From the NCBI GenBank assembly GCA_907165275.2, contig OU015665.1, positions 1-64,000 on the forward strand: 64,000 bases of DNA, given 5' to 3'. Under the pieces are notes generated by a model. The model saw only the letters and a list, made by a program, of their open reading frames with translations. It searched no databases and was not told the DNA's origin. Made by a program: the position numbers and the translations under genes. Below are positions 14,049 to 23,274 of the stretch, piece after piece; position 1 is the first letter of the stretch; each line of letters starts with the position of its first letter. This DNA comes from Zygaena filipendulae (taxonomy: Eukaryota > Arthropoda > Insecta > Lepidoptera > Zygaenidae).

Positions 14049-14099
<51 letters not shown>

Positions 14100-14102
<3 letters not shown>

Positions 14103-14791
14103 AACCTAACCTAACCTAACCTAACCTAACCTAACCTAACCTAACCTAACCTAACCTAACCTAACCTAACCTAACCTAACCTAACCTAACCTAACCTAAC
14201 CTAACCTAACCTAACCTAACCTAACCTAACCTAACCTAACCTAACCTAACCTAACCTAACCTAACCTAACCTAACCTAACCTAACCTAACCTAACCTAAC
14301 CTAACCTAACCTAACCTAACCTAACCTAACCTAACCTAACCTAACCTAACCTAACCTAACCTAACCTAACCTAACCTAACCTAACCTAACCTAACCTAAC
14401 CTAACCTAACCTAACCTAACCTAACCTAACCTAACCTAACCTAACCTAACCTAACCTAACCTAACCTAACCTAACCTAACCTAACCTAACCTAACCTAAC
14501 CTAACCTAACCTAACCTAACCTAACCTAACCTAACCTAACCTAACCTAACCTAACCTAACCTAACCTAACCTAACCTAACCTAACCTAACCTAACCTAAC
14601 CTAACCTAACCTAACCTAACCTAACCTAACCTAACCTAACCTAACCTAACCTAACCTAACCTAACCTAACCTAACCTAACCTAACCTAACCTAACCTAAC
14701 CTAACCTAACCTAACCTAACCTAACCTAACCTAACCTAACCTAACCTAACCTAACCTAACCTAACCTAACCTAACCTAACCTAACCTAACC
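14100..14791. repeat. Internal telomere repeat (CCTAA)n, 692 bp
   Basis: Perfect CCTAA repeats between the poly(A) of the Gag-only TRAS and the poly(T) of the first SART-oriented unit. It is target DNA shared by two insertions of opposite orientation. Confidence 0.97.
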
Positions 14792-14875
14792 TTTTTTTTT
14801 TTTTTTTTTTGACCCAGGGAAAATGCTTTATGCATACCACCGCCCCCGGGCCGGGGCGATGGTTATGTGGGACTC

Positions 14876-14912
14876 TGCCCTGAAAAGGGCAACCCGCCCT
14901 GAAAAGGGCGGG
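14876..14912 (-). promoter_or_regulatory. Tandem stem-loops near the 3' end of unit A
   Basis: Two perfect adjacent hairpins: 14876-14891 with 6-bp stem TGCCCT/AGGGCA, and 14893-14912 with 8-bp stem CCCGCCCT/AGGGCGGG. Both loops are GAAA on plus, TTTC on the RNA strand. They lie about 65 bases from the poly(A). SART-family elements are known to need structured 3' UTR sequence for reverse transcription; a role as the recognition site is inference. Confidence 0.6.
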
Positions 14913-15480
14913 AATGCTACCCACTAAAAACCCTGGGGTGTTCCTCCTCCGCGCCTGTTGCCGGGGCCGCGGGAATCGCTTTCGCATGCTCCGCAGCCCC
15001 GACGGCGCCAGCCCGTTGCCGGGCTCCTCCTCGAGGGGCACGAGTGCCCCTCAGAATGACGACGATGCGCCGGAACACGCGACGCACCGCCGCCCTCCTC
15101 CCTCTCTCGGGGACCTTGTGCAGAGGACGCCGGTCGGGCCCATGACCGGCGCCCAAGGCCCCCTGCGACGGGTCGGGCCAGTGGCCCCGCCGCCCACCAC
15201 GACGGCCGCAGGGGGTGAGGAGGGCCGACTAGCTCCGCGCCAGCACTCCCCTCCCCCCGAAGCCCCTCCACGCCGCCACTCACCGGGGCGGCCCCGTCGA
15301 GGTCGCAGAGGAAAACACCCCCACGGCCTCCAACCCCCGGCCGCGGCGCTCGAGCTACGCCGCAGCCCGCCTCAGTGGCGCCGCCGCCCCGGAGGACGAC
15401 AGCGCCACCTACATGGGCCGCCTCGACCACGTGCTTGCTGCCTGCAAGTGGGTGAGACGGCCCCATCCCGGTGCCTCATG

Positions 15481-15950
15481 CCGGGCGCGGCGTCGGATGA
15501 AATCGACGGCGCCGCACCCGAACATTCCGGCCCCTCTCCCGGCCACGGTTTTTACGCCGCGACCCGCCTCAGCCGCGCCCCCACGCCAAAGCGCCCGAGA
15601 GGCACGGCCTACCCGTCCCGGTGCCGCATGCCGGGCGCGGCGTCGGATGAAATCGACGGCGCCGCACCCGAACATTCCGGCCCTTCTCCCGGCCACGGTT
15701 TTCACGCCGCGACCCGCCTCAGCCGCGCCCCCACGCCAAAGCGCCCGAGAGGCACGGCCTACCCGTCCCGGTGCCGCATGCCGGGCGCGGCGTCGGATGA
15801 AATCGACGGCGCCGCACCCGAACATTCCGGCCCTTCTCCCGGCCACGGTTTTTACGCCGCGACCCGCCTCAGCCGCGCCCCCACGCCAAAGCGCCCGAGA
15901 GGCACGGCCTACCCGTCACGGTGCCTCATGTCGGGCGCAGCGCTGGTCAT
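15481..15950. repeat. 150-bp tandem repeats inside unit A
   Basis: CCGGGCGCGGCGTCGGATGA recurs at 15481, 15631 and 15781, giving three near-identical 150-bp copies that differ by a few bases. A diverged fourth copy starts at 15931 (TCGGGCGCAGCG). Unit B has the same array with a different 3' end; unit C lacks it. Confidence 0.92.
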
Positions 15951-16010
15951 TCCTAGTCAGCGCCGCACTCGCCGGCATTCTGGCCCGCCTCTGGGTTCCT
16001 CTTGGCTTCA

Positions 16011-16031
16011 CCGTGGGTGGACAGTCCACGG
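16011..16031 (-). promoter_or_regulatory. Conserved 5' hairpin of unit A
   Basis: Stem CCGTGG / CCACGG (16011-16016 with 16026-16031), about 50 bases inside the 5' end of the sense strand. Units B and C have the same stem extended by one pair with different loop sequences, which suggests that the structure is what is kept. Confidence 0.5.
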
Positions 16032-16079
16032 TTACTAAGCCCCCCCGCCACGACAAGGCGGGAACCCAATTCGGGGGGG

Positions 16080-16183
16080 AACCTAACCTAACCTAACCTA
16101 ACCTAACCTAACCTAACCTAACCTAACCTAACCTAACCTAACCTAACCTAACCTAACCTAACCTAACCTAACCTAACCTAACC
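16080..16183. repeat. Telomere spacer between units A and B
   Basis: About 104 bases of CCTAA repeat, bounded by the 5' end of unit A and the poly(T) of unit B. Confidence 0.95.
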
Positions 16184-16879
16184 TTTTTTTTTTTTTTTTT
16201 TTTTTTTTTGACCCAGGGAAAATGCTTTATGCATACCACCGCCCCCGGGCCGGGGCGATGGTTATGTGGGACTCTGCCCTGAAAAGGGCAACCCGCCCTG
16301 AAAAGGGCGGGAATGCTACCCACTAAAAACCCTGGGGTGTTCCTCCTCCGCGCCTGTTGCCGGGGCCGCGGGAATCGCTTTCGCATGCTCCGCAGCCCCG
16401 ACGACGCCAGCCCGTTGCCGGGCTCCTCCTCGAGGGGCACGAGTGCCCCTCAGAATGACGACGATGCGCCGGAACACGCGACGCACCGCCGCCCTCCTCC
16501 CTCTCTCGGGGACCTTGTGCAGAGGACGCCGGTCGGGCCCATGACCGGCGCCCAAGGCCCCCTGCGACGGGTCGGGCCAGTGGCCCCGCCGCCCACCACG
16601 ACGGCCGCAGGGGGTGAGGAGGGCCGACTAGCTCCGCGCCAGCACTCCCCTCCCCCCGAAGCCCCTCCACGCCGCCACTCACCGGGGCGGCCCCGTCGAG
16701 GTCGCAGAGGAAAACACCCCCGCGGCCTCCAACCCCCGGCCGCGGCGCTCGAGCTACGCCGCAGCCCGCCTCAGTGGCGCCGCCGCCCCGGAGGACGACA
16801 GCGCCACCTACAAGGGCCGCCTCGACCACGTGCTTGCTGCCTGCAAGTGGGTGAGACGGCCCCCTCCCGGTGCCTCATG

Positions 16880-17480
16880 CCGGGCGCGGCGTCGGATGAA
16901 ATCGACGGCGCCGCACCCGAACATTCCGGCCCTTCTCCCGGCCACGGTTTTTACGCCGCGACCCGCCTCAGCCGCGCCCCCACGCCAAAGCGCCCGAGAG
17001 GCACGGCCTACCCGTCCCGGTGCCGCATGCCGGGCGCGGCGTCGGATGAAATCGACGGCGCCGCACCCGAGCATTCCGGCCCTTCTCCCGGCCACGGTTT
17101 TTACGCCGCGACCCGCCTCAGCCGCGCCCCCACGCCAAAGCGCCCGAGAGGCACGGCCTACCCGTCCCGGTGCCGCATGCCGGGCGCGGCGTCGGATGAA
17201 ATCGACGGCGCCGCACCCGAACATTCCGGCCCTTCTCCCGGCCACGGTTTTTACGCCGCGACCCGCCTCAGCCGCGCCCCCACGCCAAAGCGCCCGAGAG
17301 GCACGGCCTACGCTCCCCTCTCCCGGCCACGGTTTTTTACGCCGCGGCCCACCTCAGTTGCACCCCCACGCCAAAGCGCCCGAGAGGCGCAACCTACCGT
17401 CCCCTCTCCCGGCCACGGTTTTTACGCCGCGACCCGCCTCAGTCGCGCCCCCACGCCAAAGCGCCCGAGAGGCGCAACCT
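16880..17480. repeat. Tandem repeats inside unit B (150 bp, then shortened copies)
   Basis: Three full 150-bp copies matching those of unit A, followed by two partial copies that keep only the CTCCCGGCCACGGTTTTTACG...CGCCCGAGAGGC part. The partial copies show array contraction by unequal exchange or template slippage. Confidence 0.88.
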
Positions 17481-17576
17481 ACCCGTCTCGGTGCCTCATG
17501 TCGGGCGCAGCGCTGGCCCTTCTCAGCGCCGCACTCACCGGCATTCCGGCCCGCCTCAGGGTTCCTCTTGGCTTCA

Positions 17577-17599
17577 CCGTGGGTGGACAGTACCCACGG
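17577..17599 (-). promoter_or_regulatory. Conserved 5' hairpin of unit B
   Basis: Stem CCGTGGG / CCCACGG with a 9-base loop, at the same place as in units A and C. Confidence 0.5.
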
Positions 17600-17648
17600 C
17601 TACTAAGCCCCCCCGCCACGACAAGGCGGGAACCCAATTCGGGGGGGA

Positions 17649-17681
17649 ACCTAACCTAACCTAACCTAACCTAACCTAACC
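17649..17681. repeat. Telomere spacer between units B and C
   Basis: Only about 33 bases of CCTAA repeat separate the two insertions, showing repeated insertion into a very short target. Confidence 0.95.
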
Positions 17682-18359
17682 TTTTTTTTTTTTTTTTTTT
17701 TTTGACCCAGGGAAAATGCTTTATGCATACCACCGCCCTGGGGCGGGCGATGGTTATGTGGGACTCCGCCCTGAAAAGGGCGACCCGCGAAGAAGGGCGG
17801 GAATACTACCCACTAAAAACCCTGGGGTGTTCACCGCCTCTGCGCCTGTTGCCGGGGCCATGGGATCGCTTTCGCATGCTCCGCAGCCCCGACGGCGCCA
17901 GCCCGAGACGGGCACCTCCTCCGTGATGACGATGCATCGGAACACGCGACACACCGCCATCTCTCCTTCTCGGGGACTCCATGTAGTGGGCGCCGAACGG
18001 CCCCACGTCCGACGCCCGAAGTCCCCGGCGGCGGGATGGGGACCCGCCGCCAAAAGGCCGCAGGGGTTGGGAAGCTCGGCTGGTCAGGCCGACGCTCCCC
18101 CTCCCCCACAGACCCTCCACGCCGCCGCCCGAGAGGGCAGCAGCGCCTCCCACTCGGGCCACTTCGTCCGGGCTGTCCACACACCCCGAGGAAGCGGCCC
18201 GTGGCCTCGGGAAGGGCGGCACCGGGAGTGCGTACCGGCGCCGCAACCGACCATACTGGCCCCGCCTCTGGGTTCCTCTTGGCTTCACCGTGGGTCGTCA
18301 CTGCCCACGGCTACTGAGCCCCCCCGCCACGACAAGGCGGAAACCCAATTCGGGGGGGA
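17682..18359 (-). mobile_element. Short telomeric retroposon unit C (no 150-bp repeats)
   Basis: A 678-bp member of the same family. Its poly(A) is the T-run 17682-17703. The 3' region (poly(A) to about 17900) and the 5' end (about 18260-18359) match units A and B, but the 150-bp repeat array is absent and the middle is diverged. The first 3' hairpin is kept (CGCCCT GAAA AGGGCG) and the second is weakened. The 5' hairpin stem CCGTGGG/CCCACGG (18288-18310) is kept with a different loop. Sharing both ends with A and B despite internal divergence argues that both termini are functional. Confidence 0.78.
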
Positions 18360-18502
18360 ACCTAACCTAACCTAACCTAACCTAACCTAACCTAACCTAA
18401 CCTAACCTAACCTAACCTAACCTAACCTAACCTAACCTAACCTAACCTAACCTAACCTAACCTAACCTAACCTAACCTAACCTAACCTAACCTAACCTAA
18501 CC
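18360..18502. repeat. Telomere spacer between unit C and the full-length TRAS-like element
   Basis: About 143 bases of perfect CCTAA repeat ending ...CCTAACC, where the next element starts. Confidence 0.95.
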
Positions 18503-21500
18503 ACGCGCCGAGCGCCACGTTTTTAAGCCGTTCCGCAGCTAAAAATCCGCAGATACGGGCATTTTCGCGAAATTTGATAAGTGACATATATCGTTGGAAT
18601 CGCGCTCAAAAGACCTTTCAAACGACGTATCGTGAGTGGAAATCGGTCAACTTTTCGCGAAAAATCCATGTGACATAACCTCCAAAAGTTACGTTTCGAG
18701 GTCAAAACGCCGAAAAGTGATCGATGACCCCTGATTTTCGGACTGCAGTTCGAAGCGTGTCGACGGCCCGGACAATTCGACACATCGTTTGGATTTTTCC
18801 GGTGAAAACTGTGGAAACTGTGGGCCAAAAACTTAAAACCACGTGGAGTGCTCTTCAGTTTTTTCAGCGAAATCGCTGAAACTGAAACTGTGTTGGTGTT
18901 GTGTAGTCTAGGACCATAGTGTAGAAACTTTTATTTTGAAAATTGGACAGCGGGAAGTGCGAAAGCAAACACCCAAAAGCCGCGGAAAAACATTGCTGAA
19001 TTTCGGGATCTTATATCCCGAAATCTAGATCGGTGACCAGCGTGTTTTGTGTTTGCAGTGACAAGTGCGTGCTATCCCCCAACTATTTATAGTGACTCCG
19101 GATTTTTCCGGCAAAAACTGACCGAGCGCTGACTCTTATAGTGAAACGTGTTGTGTTCGCGGACCGCACCTGTAACTTTGTAACCCACAGTACCTACCAG
19201 CTGGTTACTAGGGGAAAAATCAACCCTTGCGGATCGCATCCAGACCACCCGGAATCGATTCCTGGGGCCCAGCTGCGCAACTTTTGTTCCGGAGAAACTC
19301 ACCCCGACCCATAGTCGGGACTCCAGGGGCTATTTGCAGAAAGTTGTCAGCCACCCCTTTTTTGCAAACGTTCCTGTGGGAAAGCGGCGCGACCTACGAG
19401 CACGGAGGCTACGGCATCGGAAGGGGGCGCTATCAGACTGTATTTTAAAATTTTTAGTTTTAATTATTTTTAATTAGTTTTAATTCTGGGAATTTTTAAG
19501 CGGGAAAACACCCATCGACGCCATTACCAACTAAGTTTGCCAACCCCCTAGCGGCTAAACGGTAAGAGATATCGAAAAAATAACGTCGGATCGGTGCATT
19601 TTCTATGCAGCGATCATTGGGGCAACCTATCTATACCCACCCCCAAAAACCACCCCCGGGAAGATTTTTGGAAACTTTTTGAAAAATTTCAGGTTTCTAG
19701 GGTCCCCTGAAACTCGTTCAGACCGCTGACGCTAAATTTGGACCCCGTACTACCCCATAGAAACTTTTCCCAATTCGATATCTCAATCCTAAGGCCGAAA
19801 CCAACCGTTTAAAGTTGGCAAACAACTACCCTTAATATTCCCGGATTAGTAAGTAAGGAACCCGCGGGATTATTCTCCAGCTTTTTGTGGGGCTGGCTGC
19901 GCGGGACTCTGGGCTGTCTTTACAAATTTGTTCCACTAAGATCGGACCTTCCGTTCGGTTTTTACAGGACCGGGAATAGGCGACTGCACCAACACCCCAG
20001 CCGCAAAGGATAAGTTTGTAAAGACAAGGGTTAATTTAAAAAACCCCTAATATCTCGGAAACTAAGGGTCGTAGCTCAATTCTGACCACTTTTCGGCCCC
20101 CCCCCCCCTAAACCCCCCCCCCCCATCGTGCTAAAGCACTCAATAAACCTACCCTTCCCGCACCTACCCTAAAAATTTCAACCCCCTACCCCTTAGTTTG
20201 CATAACAGTCCAGCCCAGCCTGACCCCTAGTGCGGTTCAATCTTAACCATTCTAAGTCCCAGGTAAAATTGGAAAAATCTTTAAAAAATCGTAGACCCGG
20301 AACCAGAGCACCTAGGGACACCAGACCTGGACCTGGGAGTTTGGGAGAGAGAGAGCCGTACACCCCTGTAGAGCAGGGAGCTCTATGTAGAGCAGAGAGA
20401 GTTTTGTAGAAAAATATTTCAATTAGAAACTCGGTTGACTCACCGGAGGCACGGTTAGATAGGGTCCCGCTATCCTAGTAGAGACATTAGCTCTAGATAG
20501 AGCAGAAAAATTTTCTGGAAGGATTTTTCTGTCGCCGTCGTTGGCGCCGCCGCCGTCGTCGTCTTCACTGTCGCCGTCGTCGCCGTCGCCCCGTCGCCGC
20601 CACGCCACCTGAAACAGAAAAATAAAATTAACATATTATAGTAGTAGTGTTTCCACGGTTCATAATAATAGCCTGGACCTTTCAGTGCTAACTTTAAGAA
20701 TTATTTAAGTCTTTGTAAAAAATTTGTGTTTTTAGCATTTTAAAAATCGGGGGTTGCTTTTACAAGCTCGTTTCTTGTGACTATAGATAGAGGATTCAGA
20801 GCCCTATCGAACGAGCCCAAACTCGACCTATCTATCTTAAGCGGGTCCTGAGATAGGTTTTAGGCGGCCATATTGGCGGCCATTTTGTATATTTTATTTT
20901 AACTGTAACTCGGGTCAGGGATAACGTACAGCTTTGGGGTTTTCACTGTTGGTCTCGGGAGGGGATACTGCATCCCCTGAGATACCCTATTGCGCAATTT
21001 AATTTGTGAATTTTACCCCCCCCTTTTTATACAATAAGGTTATAGGCCTGGTGGGGGCGAGTCATTTAAGCCGTCGTTCGGCACTGTACGACCAAAAACA
21101 CCGGAGTTGCGGTCGTTCCAAAATTGTGGCGGCCATCTTGGCGGCCATCTTGTTTTTAGTTTTTCGGCTGTAACTTCGCTCTAAGTTATCCTACAGCGGT
21201 AGGATTTTCACTGTTGACCTCGGGAGGTCTTACCGGATCGGCTGGGACGCCAAAAACACGTTTTTATTTTTGGCCTTGACCCCCCCCTTTTTTTGACACT
21301 GTCATCTGACAGACCTTACAGGGGCATTTGATTTGAGCCGTCGTACGGCGCTGTCGGACTTACGGCTGCTGAGCAGTAAATTTTTGAAAATTTGGCCGCC
21401 ATTTTGTCGGCCATCTTTGAAATTTTAAATTGCCTATAACTTCGCTCGCGACCGTCGTGCGACAACGGGGTTTTCTTTGATGACCAGGGCTGGTGGAGGC

Positions 21501-21783
21501 CCTTCTAGCCAACTGCTTAGAGCGACTCTACCTAGAGACATAGAGTTTTTCACAGTATAAACTTCGATTTTACTGGTTTTATTGACTGTTTTGTGATAGT
21601 AGAGCAAGGTAAAATATATTATATACAGCCTTGTGACTTTTATTGACCATTGTTGACCTTTTTCTTTACACTTTTTTACACTTTTTACACTTTTTACACT
21701 TTTTACAATTGCAACTATATACACCCTATATACAACATTTACAAATTTGATTATCATATATACATATTGACGTGTGCCTAGCC
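18503..21783 (+). promoter_or_regulatory. 5' UTR of the full-length TRAS-like element
   Basis: A 3.3-kb leader with no convincing gene. It holds a C-run near 20098-20125, a GCCGTCGTC-rich low-complexity block (about 20530-20610) followed by a CCACCTGAAACAG module, three degenerate 265-bp modules with paired GGCGGCCAT motifs (20860-21510), and tandem TTTTTACAC repeats (about 21660-21710). R1/TRAS elements have internal promoters near the 5' end; no specific start site can be placed by eye. Confidence 0.6.
20860..21510 (+). repeat. Three degenerate 265-bp modules with paired GGCCATNTTG motifs
   Basis: Copies begin near 20862, 21128 and 21393. Each opens with two closely spaced GGCGGCCATNTT-type motifs, followed by a conserved run like TGTAACTTCGCTC...GGGGTTTTCACTGTTGACCTCGGGAGG. 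The motif's reverse complement, AAGATGGC, is the core of the YY1/Pleiohomeotic binding site. The third copy is the most diverged. Confidence 0.65.
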
Positions 21784-23274
21784 ATGTTTGGGATTAGGAC
21801 CCCAGTCTCGAAAAATATGGACAGCGACTCTACTGAGAGATCCCCGTCGAAGGCCAATGATAGGACGATTGTGCTTACGGAACCCTCCACTGTGAGAAGA
21901 AGTATAGGGATGTGGGAGACTACTGGTGTAGAGACTGGTCCAAGGACATCGCCTAAAGCGAGGTCTCAGGAGCCAAGTAAGGTAGCCACCCTCGGAACTA
22001 AGCAGAGACCAGCGATGTCCCAGAGGGAGAAGACGAGAAGGCCTTCCGCGGAGGTTTCTGGAACCTCTCCAAGAGTAGACATCCACATCGATCGTGTCGC
22101 CGAGGCTCGCGGTTGCCTCGTTAGAGCAAAGACGCATTTGGGAGACTCCAGAAACCTCAAAACCGACTTAAAAGTCGGCATAACGCAGGCGATAGAGCGG
22201 CTCTACCAGCTCGTTAAAGATGCCGAGATGGAAAGGAAGAAGGACAAGGAAAAGGAGAACTTGGGGAGTGGGACAGAGTCAGGAATGAGTAAGGAGAGAG
22301 AGAAAGGGGAGGATGAGGTGAAGGAAGGAAGGAGAAAGGAACCGGATGTGGATAAAATTGCGGAAAAACTGGAAGAGCATACCAGACTCTTGGTAGAGAA
22401 TGGGAAGAGGCTGGAGGAGCTGAAGGAAAAGATGGACAGGCAGAGTGAGGAAATTGAAAAGGTGACGTATGCTAGAGTGGCAGCGACTCAGCCGAGCAGG
22501 CGACCCGCAGAACGGGGAGCCCTGCACTCTATCATCGTCACCTCTAAGGACGACCAGGAAACGAGCGAGGATGTGTTGGGAAGGGTTCGGAAGGTGGTAG
22601 AAGCTAAAGAGGGATGGGTCAAAATTGATAGAGTCAGAAAGGCAAGGGATCGCAAAGTAATAATGAGCTGTGGGACAAGAGAGGAGAGAGAGAAGGTTAG
22701 GGAGAGACTAAAGAAAGCAGAAGACCACCTCACTGTCGAGGACGTGAAGAACCGGGACCCTCTTCTGGTTCTTGTGGGCGTCATGTCGTATCACAGCGAC
22801 GATGACATCATTAAAGCCCTCAGGAACCAGAACGGGGAGGTTTTTCGCGGCCTCGACAGCGAGGAAGGTAGGATTGAGATCAAATATCGGAAGAAGGCCC
22901 GTAACCCACACGTCGCTCATGTGGTGGTCAGTACGTCACCAAAGATCTGGCAGAGAGCGGTGGACGCTGGTGAGATGCGCATCGATTTACAGCGCGTCAA
23001 GGTGGCGGACCAATCACCACTGGTTCAATGTTCTCGCTGCCTTGGATATGGCCACGGTAGGCGTTTCTGCACAGAGACCATCGACGTCTGCAGCCACTGT
23101 GGTGGCCCACACTTGAAGGCGGACTGTCCTGATTGGTTTGCGGGGACGCCGCCGTCCTGCAAGAACTGCGCAAGGTCAAAACTCCAGAACAGGGAGCACA
23201 ACACCTTCAGCGCCGACTGCCCCATCAGGAGGAGGTGGGACGCTCTTGCTAGAGCGACTATAGCCTACTGCTAA
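21784..23274 (+). CDS. TRAS-like ORF1 (Gag-like RNA-binding protein)
   Basis: 496 residues from the MFGIR methionine; a methionine four codons upstream (21772) is in frame and possible. Layout matches ORF1 of the Gag-only element: basic serine/proline-rich N-terminus, a highly charged Lys/Glu coiled-coil segment (about residues 145-225), a conserved central domain with RKVIMSC and NRDPLLVLVGVM, and three zinc knuckles (CSRC...GH...C, CSHC...H...C, CKNC...H...C) near the end. It probably packages element RNA and takes it to telomeres. The stop at 23272-23274 overlaps the start of the ORF2 frame. Confidence 0.92.
   Translation: MFGIRTPVSKNMDSDSTERSPSKANDRTIVLTEPSTVRRSIGMWETTGVETGPRTSPKARSQEPSKVATLGTKQRPAMSQREKTRRPSAEVSGTSPRVDIHIDRVAEARGCLVRAKTHLGDSRNLKTDLKVGITQAIERLYQLVKDAEMERKKDKEKENLGSGTESGMSKEREKGEDEVKEGRRKEPDVDKIAEKLEEHTRLLVENGKRLEELKEKMDRQSEEIEKVTYARVAATQPSRRPAERGALHSIIVTSKDDQETSEDVLGRVRKVVEAKEGWVKIDRVRKARDRKVIMSCGTREEREKVRERLKKAEDHLTVEDVKNRDPLLVLVGVMSYHSDDDIIKALRNQNGEVFRGLDSEEGRIEIKYRKKARNPHVAHVVVSTSPKIWQRAVDAGEMRIDLQRVKVADQSPLVQCSRCLGYGHGRRFCTETIDVCSHCGGPHLKADCPDWFAGTPPSCKNCARSKLQNREHNTFSADCPIRRRWDALARATIAYC

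Larger units (their letters stand above)
10389..14099 (+). mobile_element. TRAS-like telomeric non-LTR retrotransposon, Gag-only (ORF2 deleted)
   Basis: A 3.7-kb element inserted in the CCTAA array. Its 5' junction follows CC and its 3' end is a run of about 51 A (14049-14099) directly followed by CCTAACC. This junction and orientation match TRAS elements of the R1 clade. It has a 1.4-kb 5' UTR with GC-rich low-complexity repeats, an intact ORF1 (11765-13174), a short relic of the ORF2 C-terminus, and a 3' UTR. The last 150 bases before the poly(A) share blocks with the full-length element at 18503-27605, for example GAAAGAACAAGTATGC. The endonuclease, reverse transcriptase and RNase H regions are absent, so it cannot move alone. 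ORF1 differs throughout from that of the downstream element, so this is a separate lineage rather than a local copy. Confidence 0.88.
14792..16079 (-). mobile_element. Short telomeric retroposon unit A (SART-type orientation, non-autonomous)
   Basis: A 1.29-kb GC-rich unit whose sense strand is minus: its poly(A) is the T-run 14792-14810, followed on the minus strand by GGTTAGG. Its 5' end lies at the run of Gs just before 16080, after TTAGGTT. This orientation and TT|AGG position fit SART-type elements. Units B and C share both ends, so all three look full length rather than random 5' truncations. Inside are three 150-bp tandem repeats plus a degenerate fourth. It has no reverse transcriptase or Gag-like protein. 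Long open frames exist on both strands only because 150 is a multiple of 3. It resembles a SINE-like parasite or a heavily deleted SART; which one cannot be decided here. Confidence 0.8.
16184..17648 (-). mobile_element. Short telomeric retroposon unit B (SART-type orientation, non-autonomous)
   Basis: A 1.47-kb sister of unit A with the same ends. Its poly(A) is the 26-base T-run 16184-16209. The first 1.1 kb is almost identical to unit A, including the tandem 3' hairpins (about 16278-16316). It has three 150-bp repeats (starting near 16880, 17030 and 17180), then two shortened copies (about 17310 and 17400), so the repeat array is longer and more rearranged than in unit A. It has no protein resembling a retrotransposon enzyme. 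Near identity with A suggests either recent insertion of both or homogenisation within the telomere. Confidence 0.8.

Noticed and set aside
10389..14099. 5'-truncated TRAS copy
   Set aside because: The 5' UTR and intact ORF1 are present; the loss is internal, within ORF2.
16184..17648. Units A and B as a simple tandem duplication of one insertion
   Set aside because: Each has its own poly(A) of different length and its own telomeric spacer, and the repeat arrays differ, so separate insertions are simpler, although telomere recombination cannot be excluded.
14914..17659. Long open frames (up to 448 codons) through the SART-oriented units
   Set aside because: They exist on both strands and several frames at once because the 150-bp repeat is a multiple of three and the DNA is GC-rich. 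No retrotransposon or cellular domain is visible.
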